Shown here: piece after piece, positions 10,723 to 20,714 of the stretch
Layout of the letters: every line of letters starts with the position of its first letter
How positions within the stretch are numbered: the stretch's first letter is position 1
Origin: Chimonanthus salicifolius
Taxonomy: Eukaryota > Streptophyta > Magnoliopsida > Laurales > Calycanthaceae
Direction of reading: 5' to 3'
DNA: 64,000 bases
NCBI GenBank assembly: GCA_013350335.1
Contig: CM023532.1
Span: forward strand, 88,291,383 to 88,355,382
Made by a program: the position numbers and the translations under genes
Notes under the pieces: generated by a model
The model's input: only the letters and a program-made list of their open reading frames with translations
Told to the model about the DNA's origin: nothing
Database searches by the model: none

Positions 10723-12812
10723 GTAAGATCTTGTTCTTATTTAGTATTTACTTTAGGTTACTTTTATGATTACAAAAGAAAAACTTATTTTAAAGGAAAA
10801 GAAAAGGATGATTTCTTTTAAATCCGATCATTTATGTGGATTTCTCTTTTCTTTCTTTTTATCTTTTTAAGCTTGTTAGTTGACTTAAATTACAGGTATT
10901 AATTATTTTTGCAAAGCGTTCCTTCTTATTTATTTCAATTACAAAATTATTATTTTTTTAGATCTTATTTGTTTATCTAAACTAAGTATTTAGTTTCTTA
11001 TCTATGTATCTATTTATATATTATATCGTCCTGGATTTAACATCAAGCTAAACATATTCAGGTATTTTCTTTTTCATTGGTTTCATTAGAAAAAACTGAT
11101 CTTTCTTTGTTTCTTGTTTTATTTTGATTTCATTGGTTAAAGGGCTTAATAACTCCCATGATTTATTATTTTACAAAATAGTTTCGTTTTACTTGTCCCA
11201 ATTTCAAAATTTGCTTAAATTCTTAAATGATCTATATGTTTATTGTTTATCTCATCTAGTTTGAGCACCAAAGAAAATTAAAATATATTATATTATTTTT
11301 AATAATTTTATTAATCATTGTATTTGATTAAACTATTTTGTGATTTAGATTCTTGCAAACTTGTTTATAAATTTATTATACTTATTTGTTTAAACACTAA
11401 AGTGACTGTTTTAAAACAGTAATAATAATAATAATAATATTTGTGTGATTTCAACCTGACTTTTTCAAGGTATGTTCTTAGTTTTATTCGACCATGTCAT
11501 TTCCTCGATTGAAATTTACAAACTCATCTCTTATTGGATTGGTCTCTTCGTTTTGGGTGCAAAGTTGGCAATTAAAATAAATTAATTAATATTAAATCTA
11601 GGTTGTTCAAATTATTTGATAAGCATGATATTAATAACAATACTTGAACCTTTAAATAAATTTATGTGCAGCACTTCCCGGACATCCTATTGACTGATTT
11701 CAAGTTGGAATGCGTGTGAATTCTTCAACTACACTTCGTGAACTTTTTAGGTGAGGGAAAATAATATTTTATACCTTTACCGAGAAAGAAAATTCTCTAT
11801 ACCTTTACCGAGAAAGAAAATTCTCTATGTTATTTGTATGATTGAGAAATAGAAAAGAATATTGTATGGCATCTATTTGGAATGTAATATTGTATCTAGG
11901 AAATAGACTGAGTTATATTTTAGAATAATGGTTGTAGTCTAGTGCTCATTCACAGTAATGTAAGAGGATTGGCTAAATGTTCAAATGGCCATGAGGGGAC
12001 TCAGTATGCCCGGATAGTTGGAAATTAGCCATTAGCCTTGTTGAAAGATCCAATAATTATGTTCGACTAGGAGGGATGTTTTGTTGACTATTGGAGTATT
12101 ATTTGTGATATTATTGAGATTGATTTATAACATTGTGTTGCCATAATAATCTTGTTGTGATATGATTTATTATCATGCACATGTGATATTATTGAGATTG
12201 GTTTTGGTGTTCTAGAATATGTATATGATGCTTATGTTAACATGAAGTCATATAATTATGTTTGGAGCATATTATTGATAAGGAGATTCATGGCATGTTA
12301 ATATGATTCATAACATGTGGCATGATGATAGAGATGATGCATAGTAGACATGGCATTAAGCATGGCATCTTCATATTCATGGGATGGGTATGGAGGTGTT
12401 GGCCGTGATCTTTCATGATGACCACGACGGTGGTAGTTTGAGGCCTCGCTTTTAGTGAGATGTACCACGCATGTGGTAGGTTTGGTTGTTAGGCCATGAA
12501 AGATCATGAAGACTGATATTTGGTGGTAGTTGTGTTGTGTAGGCCCCATTTGATATGGGAAGTACCACACTGTGGTAAGTTATAGGCCTCACTTCGGTGG
12601 GATGGCCACCAAATACAGTGGGTGTGTTGTGGGAGGAATGAGACATTGAGCATTGTGCATTGTGCATTGCATGGCATAGTGCATGGATATTAAAAGTATA
12701 TTATTTAATCATGTTTTAAGATCATATTTATAGAGAATAATAGAGATATTATATTGGATATGAATTATTATATTCTTTCACTGGGCTTGGAGCTCACACC
12801 CTTACATTGCAG
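10723..12812 (+). other. Putative LTR intron of the third-family LTR
   Basis: The donor is TTCAG/GTAAGATC, close to the plant consensus. The acceptor is a pyrimidine-rich CACCCTTACATTGCAG ending at 12812, preceded by CACTGGGCTTGGAGCTCAC. The interval is AT-rich (10730-11650), as plant introns are. The same CACTGGGCT-CTCAC-CCTTAC-CAG arrangement ends the putative intron of the unrelated LTR at 51773. Splicing is inferred. Confidence 0.5.
12415..12580 (+). repeat. ACCAC/GTGGT hairpins in the third-family LTR
   Basis: Short inverted repeats occur at about 12420-12435 (ACCAC-GACG-GTGGT), 12462-12479 (TACCAC-GCAT-GTGGTA) and 12562-12577 (TACCAC-ACT-GTGGTA). They lie 230-390 bases before the acceptor-like site, where the Tekay-type LTRs also carry hairpin units. 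Confidence 0.7.
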
Positions 12813-13304
12813 GTAATCCTCTGGACTTAGGATTGAAGGAGACCACTGATGTTTAGAGATTGTCAAGGATGAATATTTAATTTCTTAGTATAGTTGTGGA
12901 TTCATGTGATTGGATTTATTTTATTTGATATTACGTATTTTGAGAGATTTGATTGGTTAGCTTGAAATAATTTAGAACCTTGAGAATATTGATTTTCGTT
13001 TTATTTTATGGAATGGGATGTGAGAAGTGAGATTAGATTTGATGTTCATAATAGATGTTATTTATTTTATATTGTTGATGGCATTATGATGTATGCGATG
13101 TGTAAAATGGGCTTGAAAGATTTGATGGCTTCGCTATTTCATTCATAAATAATAAAAAAATATATATGTTCATTTCCCCCAACCACAAATCTGTGATATA
13201 AGACTCGTTAGATGCATAATACTTTGGTTAATGGCCGTTCGACCTGCAGTTAAGCGGGCCACGGCACGTTTAGGCTGTAGAATGGAGCGGGACGTTACAA
13301 CAAA

Positions 13305-14079
13305 GTTGTCCTCCGCTTCTTAAAAAAATTGTTTTATCTAGATTTGGAATACCACAAACAATCATCAGTGCTGGGGGCAAGCACTTCTGCAATCGCCCGT
13401 TTGAAAATTGATGAAATCATATGGGGTGATGCATAAGGTTTCTACTCCTTATCATCCGCAAACAAGTGGCTTAGTGGAAATTTTAAATAGAGAGATAAAA
13501 CATATCATTGAGAAGACAGTCAATCCAACTCGAAAATATTGGTCTTCCAAACTCACTGATGCACTATGGGCATATCAAGCTGCTTTTAAAACACCCATAG
13601 GAATGTGACCCGGTCTTTTGGTTTATGGGAAGGCCTGTCATCTTCCAGTTGAGATAGAGCATAAAGCCTATTGGGCTATCAAGCGTTTCAATTTTGCTCT
13701 AGATACGGCTGGACAACACAGAAAGCTCCAACTGGTTCAGTTGGAAGAAATACAAAATGAAGCTTATGACACAGCCAGAAAGTACAAAGACAGGATAAAA
13801 GTATTTCATGACGAAAACATTCTCAGGAAAATGTTTACTATTGGTCAAAAGGTCTTACTGCACAATTCTCAACTACATTTATTTCCGAGAAAGTTGAGGT
13901 CATAGTGGACATGTCCGTTCATTGTTGCAACAACATATCCACATGGGGCAGTTCAGTTAAAGAATTCTAAGACTGTAAATGTTTTGACACTCAATGGTCA
14001 AAGATTAAAACCATTCTTAGAATTCAAGCAATTTGAGGAGGAAGAGGCTTCAATCATGTTAGGTGATCCGGTCTTCTAG
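13305..14079 (+). pseudogene. Tat/Athila-type integrase, second part
   Basis: This continues the integrase core cut at 1800. It shows SRFGIPQTII followed by SAGGKHF, where the family has SDGG: the second catalytic Asp is replaced by Ala. Then come [18 protein letters not shown] (the catalytic Glu context is kept) and the C-terminal LVYGKACHLPVEIEHKAYWA, HRKLQL and ILRKMF blocks. Frameshifts lie near 13405 and 13610. The frame ends in TAG at 14077-14079, at the family's usual end after NGQRLKPFLEF. The lost Asp and the frameshifts mean this integrase is dead. A minus-strand LTR begins three bases after the stop. Confidence 0.9.
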
Positions 14080-15185
14080 GACTCTAACGCCCCGCCCTTT
14101 TTCACTCGCTTTCCGAAAATCATAGTCTATTTTTTTTTAAAATAAAAAAAGAGTGATAGAGAGCAGGACGTCACGACGCGAGCTAAGTCCAAACTTCTAA
14201 AGTTCGACCCTTAACTGGCCAACCCTATGTGTGCATGGACTAAGTCCATGAAAACGGTTCACACATAACAATATAAACATGCGGATTAAAATCATAACTG
14301 CGGATTTATAATAGAACCTAATTCTATTCCATTTTAGATAGCAAAGTACTTCAACTCTTTAATCAATAATTAACATAACATAATTATCCAACTAAACATC
14401 CAACCATAGCAAATTATCTAAATTATTACATGCCCGAAGTCTAGTTACTCAAATTACAAATTCATAAGTAACTTAATCAAAATAAAAACTAAAAGCATCC
14501 AAGCTCCTATTCTTCGCCCTTTTCGCGTTCATCGTTTCCCTCGTTTCCTGTATCATCCACTAGGGTAGAAGTAGGGCGTTAGAATAACGTGCCCAGTAGG
14601 TATTCCCATTTAGGGCTAACATATGGTTAGTACAAAACATATATAATAATATCATAATGTCAAAAACCATATAAGCCATGCCATGTCATGATGTCAAACG
14701 CAATGAGTTCCACCCATCACAAGTACATATAAGTACCCCCACATAGGTGTTTCGGACGCCCCGACGGAGTGTGGCCCCTCCGGTTTCTTCTTGATGGAAA
14801 TGCACATCAATGTATCCCACATAGGTTTTTCGGACGCCCCGACGGAGTGTGGTCCCTCCGGTTATATATCCTTCACCCCATGCCATGCATTAGATGCTAA
14901 TGAAACACATGCTTATATTGTAAACATAGCATTAAACATTACATTTGAAACATATCTTTTACAACGTAAATTCATCAAATTAAGATAAAAACATTGTACA
15001 TAAACCCATGGTTTCAAAGAGGTAGAATCCTACTAAAGACCACTACGTGTCCTTGCTTCTTAATCCGTCAACCGCTCAGGATCGCGCACCGTTTGTGAGG
15101 TCCGTTACCTTATTACATAACAAATAATTAAACCCATGTTCCAATTGATTTCTTATCATGTCTAAGTCCATAAACCCAACTTTGT

Positions 15186-16334
15186 GGGGTTTGGCTATAC
15201 ACTATGGCCGAACCTCACCTCTTTGGTTTTAGTTCCCTTTTTGCTCATTTAACTTAAGTAGAAGATCATATTACTTCTCATTCATTTAATCTAACATTCA
15301 TAAACCCTAAGTCCATCATACCATTCCTCATGGGGTTCGGCCATACACCATGGCCGAACCCATGGTCCATTAATTTTACTTATTTACAATATTGCCATGG
15401 TTTCCATTTCCTTATGTTTAGGTCCAAAACTGATCCATAACATGGATTCATGATTGATTCATAAATCATAAAATAAAGCCCTAATAATTCCCTTCATCCC
15501 TTGGTTTGGTAAACCATTCATTTAAATTATACAAAGACCCACAAATGACCCATGAACAAGTTCATGGGGTTCGGCCATACACCATGGCTGAACCTTTGAT
15601 GTTTCATTTCTAACTTCTCCCTTAAATGGTTCACCATCTTAGGTCCATAAACATAAGTCTATACTTGCATCCTCCAATTAATCCTCCATTCATTTAAAAT
15701 ATACATAGACATAATATCCATAAAATTGCTTCATCATGTACTACCCCAAGTCCAAGAGTGATCCATACATAATCCATTCACCATTTACAACCTTCATGCC
15801 AACTTAGATTCAAAAACACTATCCATGGGGTTCGGCTATACACCATGACCGAACCCATGGTCCTTTAGTTCCATCCCTTTGGCCGTCACTTCTTTCCTTA
15901 GGTAATCACTCATATCACAATTGTTTAACATTGTTAACAACTTAAGTCCATAAAAAGACCTCATGGGGTTCGGCCATACACCATGGCCGAACCCTTGATC
16001 TTTCATTTTAACCTATATTTACAACTTTGCCATCATTTACGTGATCTAACTATATGAATATAATTCCATAATTCTTTATGGGGTTCGGCCATACCCCTTG
16101 GCTTAACCCATGGTCTAAGGTTCTTTACCAACAACTTTCCATTTAAACCCTTTTAAAACATTCATAACATTCCATGGTTTTCATCCCTAAAAAACCCATA
16201 AAATAAACAATGTCTTTTCGTGGAGTTCGGCCATACCTTTGGCCGAACCCTATGGTTCATCCTTCCATTAAATTACTATATTCATCCCCTAATTTTTCTT
16301 CCATGGGGTTCGGCCATACACTGTGGCCGAACCC
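15186..16334 (-). repeat. GGCCAT hairpin array, copy 4 (eight hairpins)
   Basis: Hairpins on the plus strand lie at about 15187-15213, 15332-15360, 15566-15594, 15827-15855, 15965-15993, 16080-16109, 16222-16250 and 16305-16334. The usual loop is the ACACC type. Spacing runs from about 80 to 260 bases. The intervening sequences are single-copy and unlike each other. Confidence 0.9.
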
Positions 16335-17419
16335 TACGGTTTCTTTCTTTAAACAAAATTATCAAAATACTTATCGATTCTGCGACTTCTCCGGTTTTCC
16401 TTTGCTCCGACTTGTTCTTCCGATCCTTTCCTTCTTTAGCCTCTTTTGTATGTATTCCTCTTTCTTCCTGATCTTTCACACGGCTGACTGGTCTCACCTT
16501 TTCTACACACTGCCGAGAACTCCTTGTTGACAGAGCACACGGCGTCAAGCCTTCCCTTGATTGTGTATGCCGTGCGCCCCTCTTGTCTTATGCTCACACC
16601 TTTCAGCACTTCCCACTGGCTTGTTTCACGCTGGAATCACCTTCTCTACCTCTCAATACTCGTGGTTCCCTTCCTTCTGGCTCCACACACGACTATATTA
16701 TATATAGAAAAAAACTTCCACCTATCGTATATCTGCTTCCGGTCGAGAGACCCCAATCTTCAATAGAAATTGCCGTGCATATGCTTCCCACTTTGGAGAG
16801 TCCTTTGCTGATAAATCGATGGTCCCTCCAATAGTAATTTCCATTCCTCCCTTTCAGCTGATGTAATATACATAGAAGTTGCCACCGAAACCACATGCAA
16901 CCATATCTACATACAGCCTGTAACACCTTGGAATTTCAAAGTTATTATTTTATATGAAATTATTCATATTTACGGAATTGCCATTGTGATAAAATTGATT
17001 TGAATTTAATGAGTCAATGGTTCAATCAAGACCCAAAGGATGGAAGTTTGTTTACAAAACAAATAAATGTTTAAGATATACTTAAACGGGTCAAAAATCA
17101 TATTTCGGTCAAATTTTGTGAAATGGGTCAAAATGGCCAAATTGGACCCAATGGGTCGTAGTTGACATATTTGACTATTTGATGAGCTCAAAGCTCAATT
17201 GGGTTAAGATGAGTTAAATGTTTAAGTGGGTTGAGTTGAAATAAATGTTGGAGTTGAGTTGAGTGGAATTTATTAGTTGAGTTACATTAAATGAATAAGA
17301 TGAGTTGAGGGAGTTAAATTTATTGTAAGTGAGTGAAGTGTGTGAATGAGAGGGGAAGTGTTTTAATTCCAAATTTTGAGCAAGGAAAAACGTTGGTGCA
17401 TGGGAGGCATTACCATGCA

Positions 17420-18109
17420 TGTAACTCCCATTTATGTGATGAATAAAATGGGAGTTACATTTTGAATGGGAGTTACATGGGATGCATAGGGACGTTGGAT
17501 GCATGAGAATATTGCATGCATGTAACAGCTACAATGGAGTTAGTGGGATGGCTGTTTTGAGAGTTACAAATGCAAGGATAATGAGAGATCAATAAAGGAG
17601 AGAATGCAAATAATCACAAAGATATACATTGAAGACGTTGGAGGTGGGACTGTGATTTCAAATGCAAAGTGTTTACACGTTGGAAATAGATAGAGTACAT
17701 TGGTTGGGTCTTCAAAGGACAGCCATTAGATAAATTTATAATTCATGCATGTGACTTAAAGGTTGGAGAATAAATGAGTGGCTGATTGGAGGAGTGACAC
17801 ACAATAGTTTATGGTTGTTTTTAGTCTAAACACGTTGGAGAAGGGGAAGAGTTTCATCTTAAGATGAAACCCCCATATGAGTTGTTAATGAGAGTAGGAG
17901 GTTACACCAATGCATACAGCAAGAGGCCGTTGGGTACCCTTGGAGGTTCAGCTCAAAGATGAAACCCCCAAGGAAGGTATTAAGAAATAAAAGTTACAAA
18001 TGTTTCATATTCAAATTGTTGCATACGTTGGAACCATGAGGATTAATCACCTTAGATGGAAGGTCAAGGGGTAAAAACGTTGGAGGGTTTCATCTCAAGG
18101 ATGAAACCC
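17420..18109 (+). repeat. U3 palindromes of the 5' LTR
   Basis: Three perfect inverted repeats stand out. At 17420-17459 a 14-base arm TGTAACTCCCATTT pairs with its complement over a 12-base spacer; a small deletion breaks it in the 3' LTR. At 17851-17870 there is a continuous 20-base palindrome GTTTCATCTTAAGATGAAAC. At 18085-18109 arms GGGTTTCATC and GATGAAACCC flank TCAAG. The latter two follow the word ACGTTGGAG. Related palindromes occur in the U3 of the other LTR copies. Confidence 0.85.
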
Positions 18110-18379
18110 CCAAATGAAATAAGAGTTAAAGGTAAATGCAATAGGAGTTACAATTTTTGGTACCAAAGAGATCACATGGGCTGAATGAAATTTAGCCAAA
18201 GAAGTTTCATTTTTACTCTCCCTATCTCTCTCTCTTGGCCGTTCTCTATCTTCCCAAACACTAAGAGCAGCAGCTGGGTGTTAATCAGTCCTTGGATTGA
18301 TCCCTTTTCATCAAGACAAGTTCAGCAAAAGGGAAGGAACAAGCGGGAGTGAAGATCAAGTGGTGGAGTCGTGGAAACG

Positions 18380-20176
18380 GTAGGTTTTCGATAAACTATC
18401 TTTAATTAAGAATTATGATCCGGCCATTGGATGGCCGAATCTAACAAGGGTTAGATATTTGATGGAAGTTTATGAATGAGATAAAAAAAAATATGGACAT
18501 AGGGTTCGGCCCTTTGGATGGCCGAACCCCATGAGAAAATTGGTGGATTCTATGGTATTTGAAAGTCAAAATCCATATTTTTGAGTGAGGCTTTTAAAAG
18601 ATTTTTATATGGAATTAAGCTTACTGTTTTGGAGTAGATATGACATGACTGAACCATATTTATCTTATGTTAACTTGCTGATTAATTTCATAGATAAATA
18701 TGGGTGGATTTCCATTAAGAGAACCATAGGGTTCGGCCATGTGTATGGCCGAACCCCATGGATTGTTTTGAGGATGGATTTGGGTTTTGATTTAAGATGT
18801 AAATACATGTTTTAGAATGGTTAAAAACATGGATCTGAATGACCTAGGGACTGAAGTTTGTATGGTCTAAAATCAGTGGATTAAAAGATGGAAATGGATC
18901 ATTGGGTTTGGCCACTTAGCATGGCCGAACCCCATGGAAATCATGAAACCCATGGACTGTTTTGTGGAATAATTGGGCTAAGTTTATGATGGACATTAGG
19001 TAATATTTATATGCTTTGATTTAAGAATAATATATGTTTGTTTATGGAATTAGTATGGGTAAATAATCAGCCAACATGAATGATGGAAATTGGGGATAAA
19101 AATCACATTGGTGAGGTTCGGCCATGTGTATGGCCGAACCCCACTAATGGTAATTGTTGGACATAGTGGTTAGTTTATATGAAGATATGAAGGGTTTAAA
19201 AAGGATCAAATTAAGTGGTGAGGTTCAGCCATGAGTATGGCCGAACCCCACTAAGATGGTTTTATGTTAGGCGATGGAAGTTAGCTAATTTAAAGCAAAG
19301 GTTGGTCTCAATGGCACAACCGTAATTATGGCTGAAATGATCAAAAATAAAATGATCATATAATTGGATAAATGGGCTAAAACCAAAGTGGTAAGGTTCA
19401 GCCATAATGTATGGCCGAACCCTACCAAGGTTCATTTAGAAGTTTGGGTAATTAGATGGTTTTAATTAAATAAAAGAATGACCAAAGTTTTAATGGATGA
19501 GGTTCGGCTATGGCTTTGGCCGAACCCCACTAGGTGGTTCTTGGAACATTAAGCTTTGCTGGAAATTAGATGGATAAATGATTAACTTGCTGCCATGTAC
19601 ATAGGGTATTCGGATTTTTAGAACGGTGAGCAAGCCGTGATCGGAAGACGGACCAAAGGAAGGGTTGAACAAAGTAAACTATTGTAGGTTTCCTACCTTT
19701 GTTGTAACCACTATTTATTATGCTGTTTTATGTTGATTTTGATATCTTATATGATTGTAAAGTTATGTTTAAAATGACATGTTTGCATAGACATCTCATG
19801 CATGGCATGGGATGATGGTGTTGTAACCGGAGGCCACACTTCGTCGGGGCGTCCGAAAGACCACTGTGGAGTACCCTGATGATGAGAATCCCATCAGGAG
19901 GAATCCGGAGGCCACAGTCCGTCGGGGCGTCCGAAAGACCACTGTGGGTTACCTTGACGATGAGAATCCCGTCAAGTGATGGCTATGTTGAGTGGTGATG
20001 GGTGGGAGTCATTACATGTTCATTTCATACATAGCATGTTTTATGGAGTTTTGACACACATGTATTATTACTATATTATTTGCATGTTTTTGACTAACCA
20101 TGTGGTAGCCCTATTCGGAAACACTACTGGGCGCGTTGATCTAACGCCCTATCTATACCCTTAGTGGATGATGCAG
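18380..20176 (+). other. Putative intron in the 5' LTR
   Basis: The donor-like site is ACG/GTAGGT at 18380. The acceptor-like site ends GGATGATGCAG at 20176, with CTAAC, the plant branch-point consensus, about 36 bases upstream and a pyrimidine-rich CCCTATCTATACCC between. Length is 1797 bases. All eight GGCCAT hairpins lie inside. The three signals are kept at matching places in several diverged copies on both strands, which argues against chance. If spliced, the intron would be removed from the leader of the genomic RNA and the next LTR could not be copied without an unspliced RNA. No transcript evidence is available here. Confidence 0.5.
18417..19526 (+). repeat. GGCCAT hairpin array of the 5' LTR (eight hairpins)
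   Basis: Hairpins lie at 18417-18441, 18503-18529, 18730-18755, 18904-18932, 19115-19140, 19222-19247, 19394-19420 and 19501-19526. The best form has arms GGTTCGGCCAT and ATGGCCGAACC around GTGT. At 18730 the pairing extends outward through CCATAGG/CCCCATGG with one mismatch, for a stem of about 17 pairs. Spacing is about 85-220 bases, and the DNA between hairpins is not repeated. The first hairpin begins 36 bases after the donor-like site. Confidence 0.95.
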
Positions 20177-20520
20177 GGAAAGGGAAGAACGTGGATCGAG
20201 AAGAGGACCAAGTTCGGAAACTTGGGCGATTTGAATGATTGGAATGGACTATGAATGGATTATTTATGGACTTGTTATTTGATTTATTTGAACAATGTAA
20301 TTTGGTAATTAGATGTTGGCATGTAATAAGTAGTTAAGTAGATGCTATGGTTGGATTTATTTGGATGGTTTGGAATGAATGGTAGACTAAGGTTATATAA
20401 TAATTTTGGAGAATAAATTAGGTACTTTGCTATCTAAGAATGGAAAATTAGATTAGTCATAGGATCTATTGTAACCTTAGTTAGATTTAGACTAAATTAA
20501 TTCCGCTAGTTATATATGTA

Positions 20521-20606
20521 CCATGTGCGGATCAGTTTTATGGACTTAGTTCATACGCACATGGGCTTGGCCAGTTAAGGGTCGGATTTAGAGATCCGAA
20601 CTTAAC
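20521..20606 (+). other. Two adjacent U5 hairpins, 5' LTR
   Basis: The first hairpin has outer arms CCATGTGCG (20521-20529) and CGCACATGG, with an inner stem ATGGAC/GTTCAT around TTA. The second has arms GTTAAG (20574-20579) and CTTAAC (20601-20606) around an inner stem TCGGAT/ATCCGA with loop TTAGAG. They lie between the polyadenylation-like signal and the LTR end, so they should be in U5 and near the primer site. Other copies keep the pairing with different bases. Confidence 0.7.
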
Positions 20607-20702
20607 TCGCGTCGTGACACTTCACCCCGAACACATAATTATTATATTTAAAAAAAAAAATAAACTCTGAAAATTAGAGTGAAAAGGGCGGGGTGTTACA
20701 GT

Positions 20703-20714
20703 TGGTATCAGAGC
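20703..20714 (+). other. Primer binding site, initiator Met-tRNA type
   Basis: TGGTATCAGAGC begins two bases after the 5' LTR. It is complementary to the 3' end of plant initiator Met tRNA, the usual minus-strand primer of gypsy elements. Confidence 0.93.

Larger units (their letters stand above)
1801..13299 (+). mobile_element. Solo LTR of a third gypsy-like family, with nested insertions
   Basis: The element starts TGTAGTGACCC and ends GGGACGTTACA, and is flanked by the duplication ACAAA (1796-1800 and 13300-13304). Removing the nested LTR at 1949-10137 and its duplicated ACTCC leaves about 3.3 kb and no internal coding region, so this is a solo LTR left by recombination between two LTRs. 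Its own sequence lies at 1801-1948 and 10143-13299. It has a TATA box, a strong splice-donor-like AG/GTAAGA and an acceptor-like TTGCAG. It is unrelated in sequence to the Tekay-type LTRs except for short motifs near the acceptor. The target is the integrase core of the Tat/Athila host: codons on both sides join in one frame across the duplication. Confidence 0.88.
16919..20700 (+). mobile_element. 5' LTR of the complete Tekay-type element
   Basis: Starts TGTAACACCTTGG, ends GGGGTGTTACA. In order: U3 with repeated GGGTCAAA and TGGACCCAA motifs and several palindromes (16980-18110); a CT-rich block at 18215-18236 and no TATA box near it; the exon-end motif GGAGTCGTGGAAACG; donor-like GTAGGT at 18380; eight GGCCAT hairpins; a GTAGG/CCTAC hairpin near 19685; two CCGGAG-CCGTCGGGGCGTCC units (19829 and 19904); the GGGCG...CTAACGCCC block at 20129; acceptor-like GATGCAG at 20176; CATGTAATAA at 20323; and two U5 hairpins at 20521-20606. 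The short reading frames across the array come from the palindromes and are not genes. Confidence 0.95.

Noticed and set aside
16210..16530. Short frames with WPNP- and GFGHT-like peptides in many places (16210, 58135, 61578, 62510, 34501)
   Set aside because: They are translations of the GGCCAT hairpins and flanks in different LTR copies, not conserved proteins; frames are short and broken.
18730..18755. GGTTCG of the hairpin as a Pol III B box or tRNA T-arm relic
   Set aside because: Only the first six bases match the B-box consensus GGTTCGANNCC; no A box or tRNA-like fold is nearby.
18417..19526. Hairpin arrays as a CRISPR array
   Set aside because: Arms vary, spacing is irregular (85-220 bases), there are no cas genes, and the DNA is clearly plant retrotransposon.
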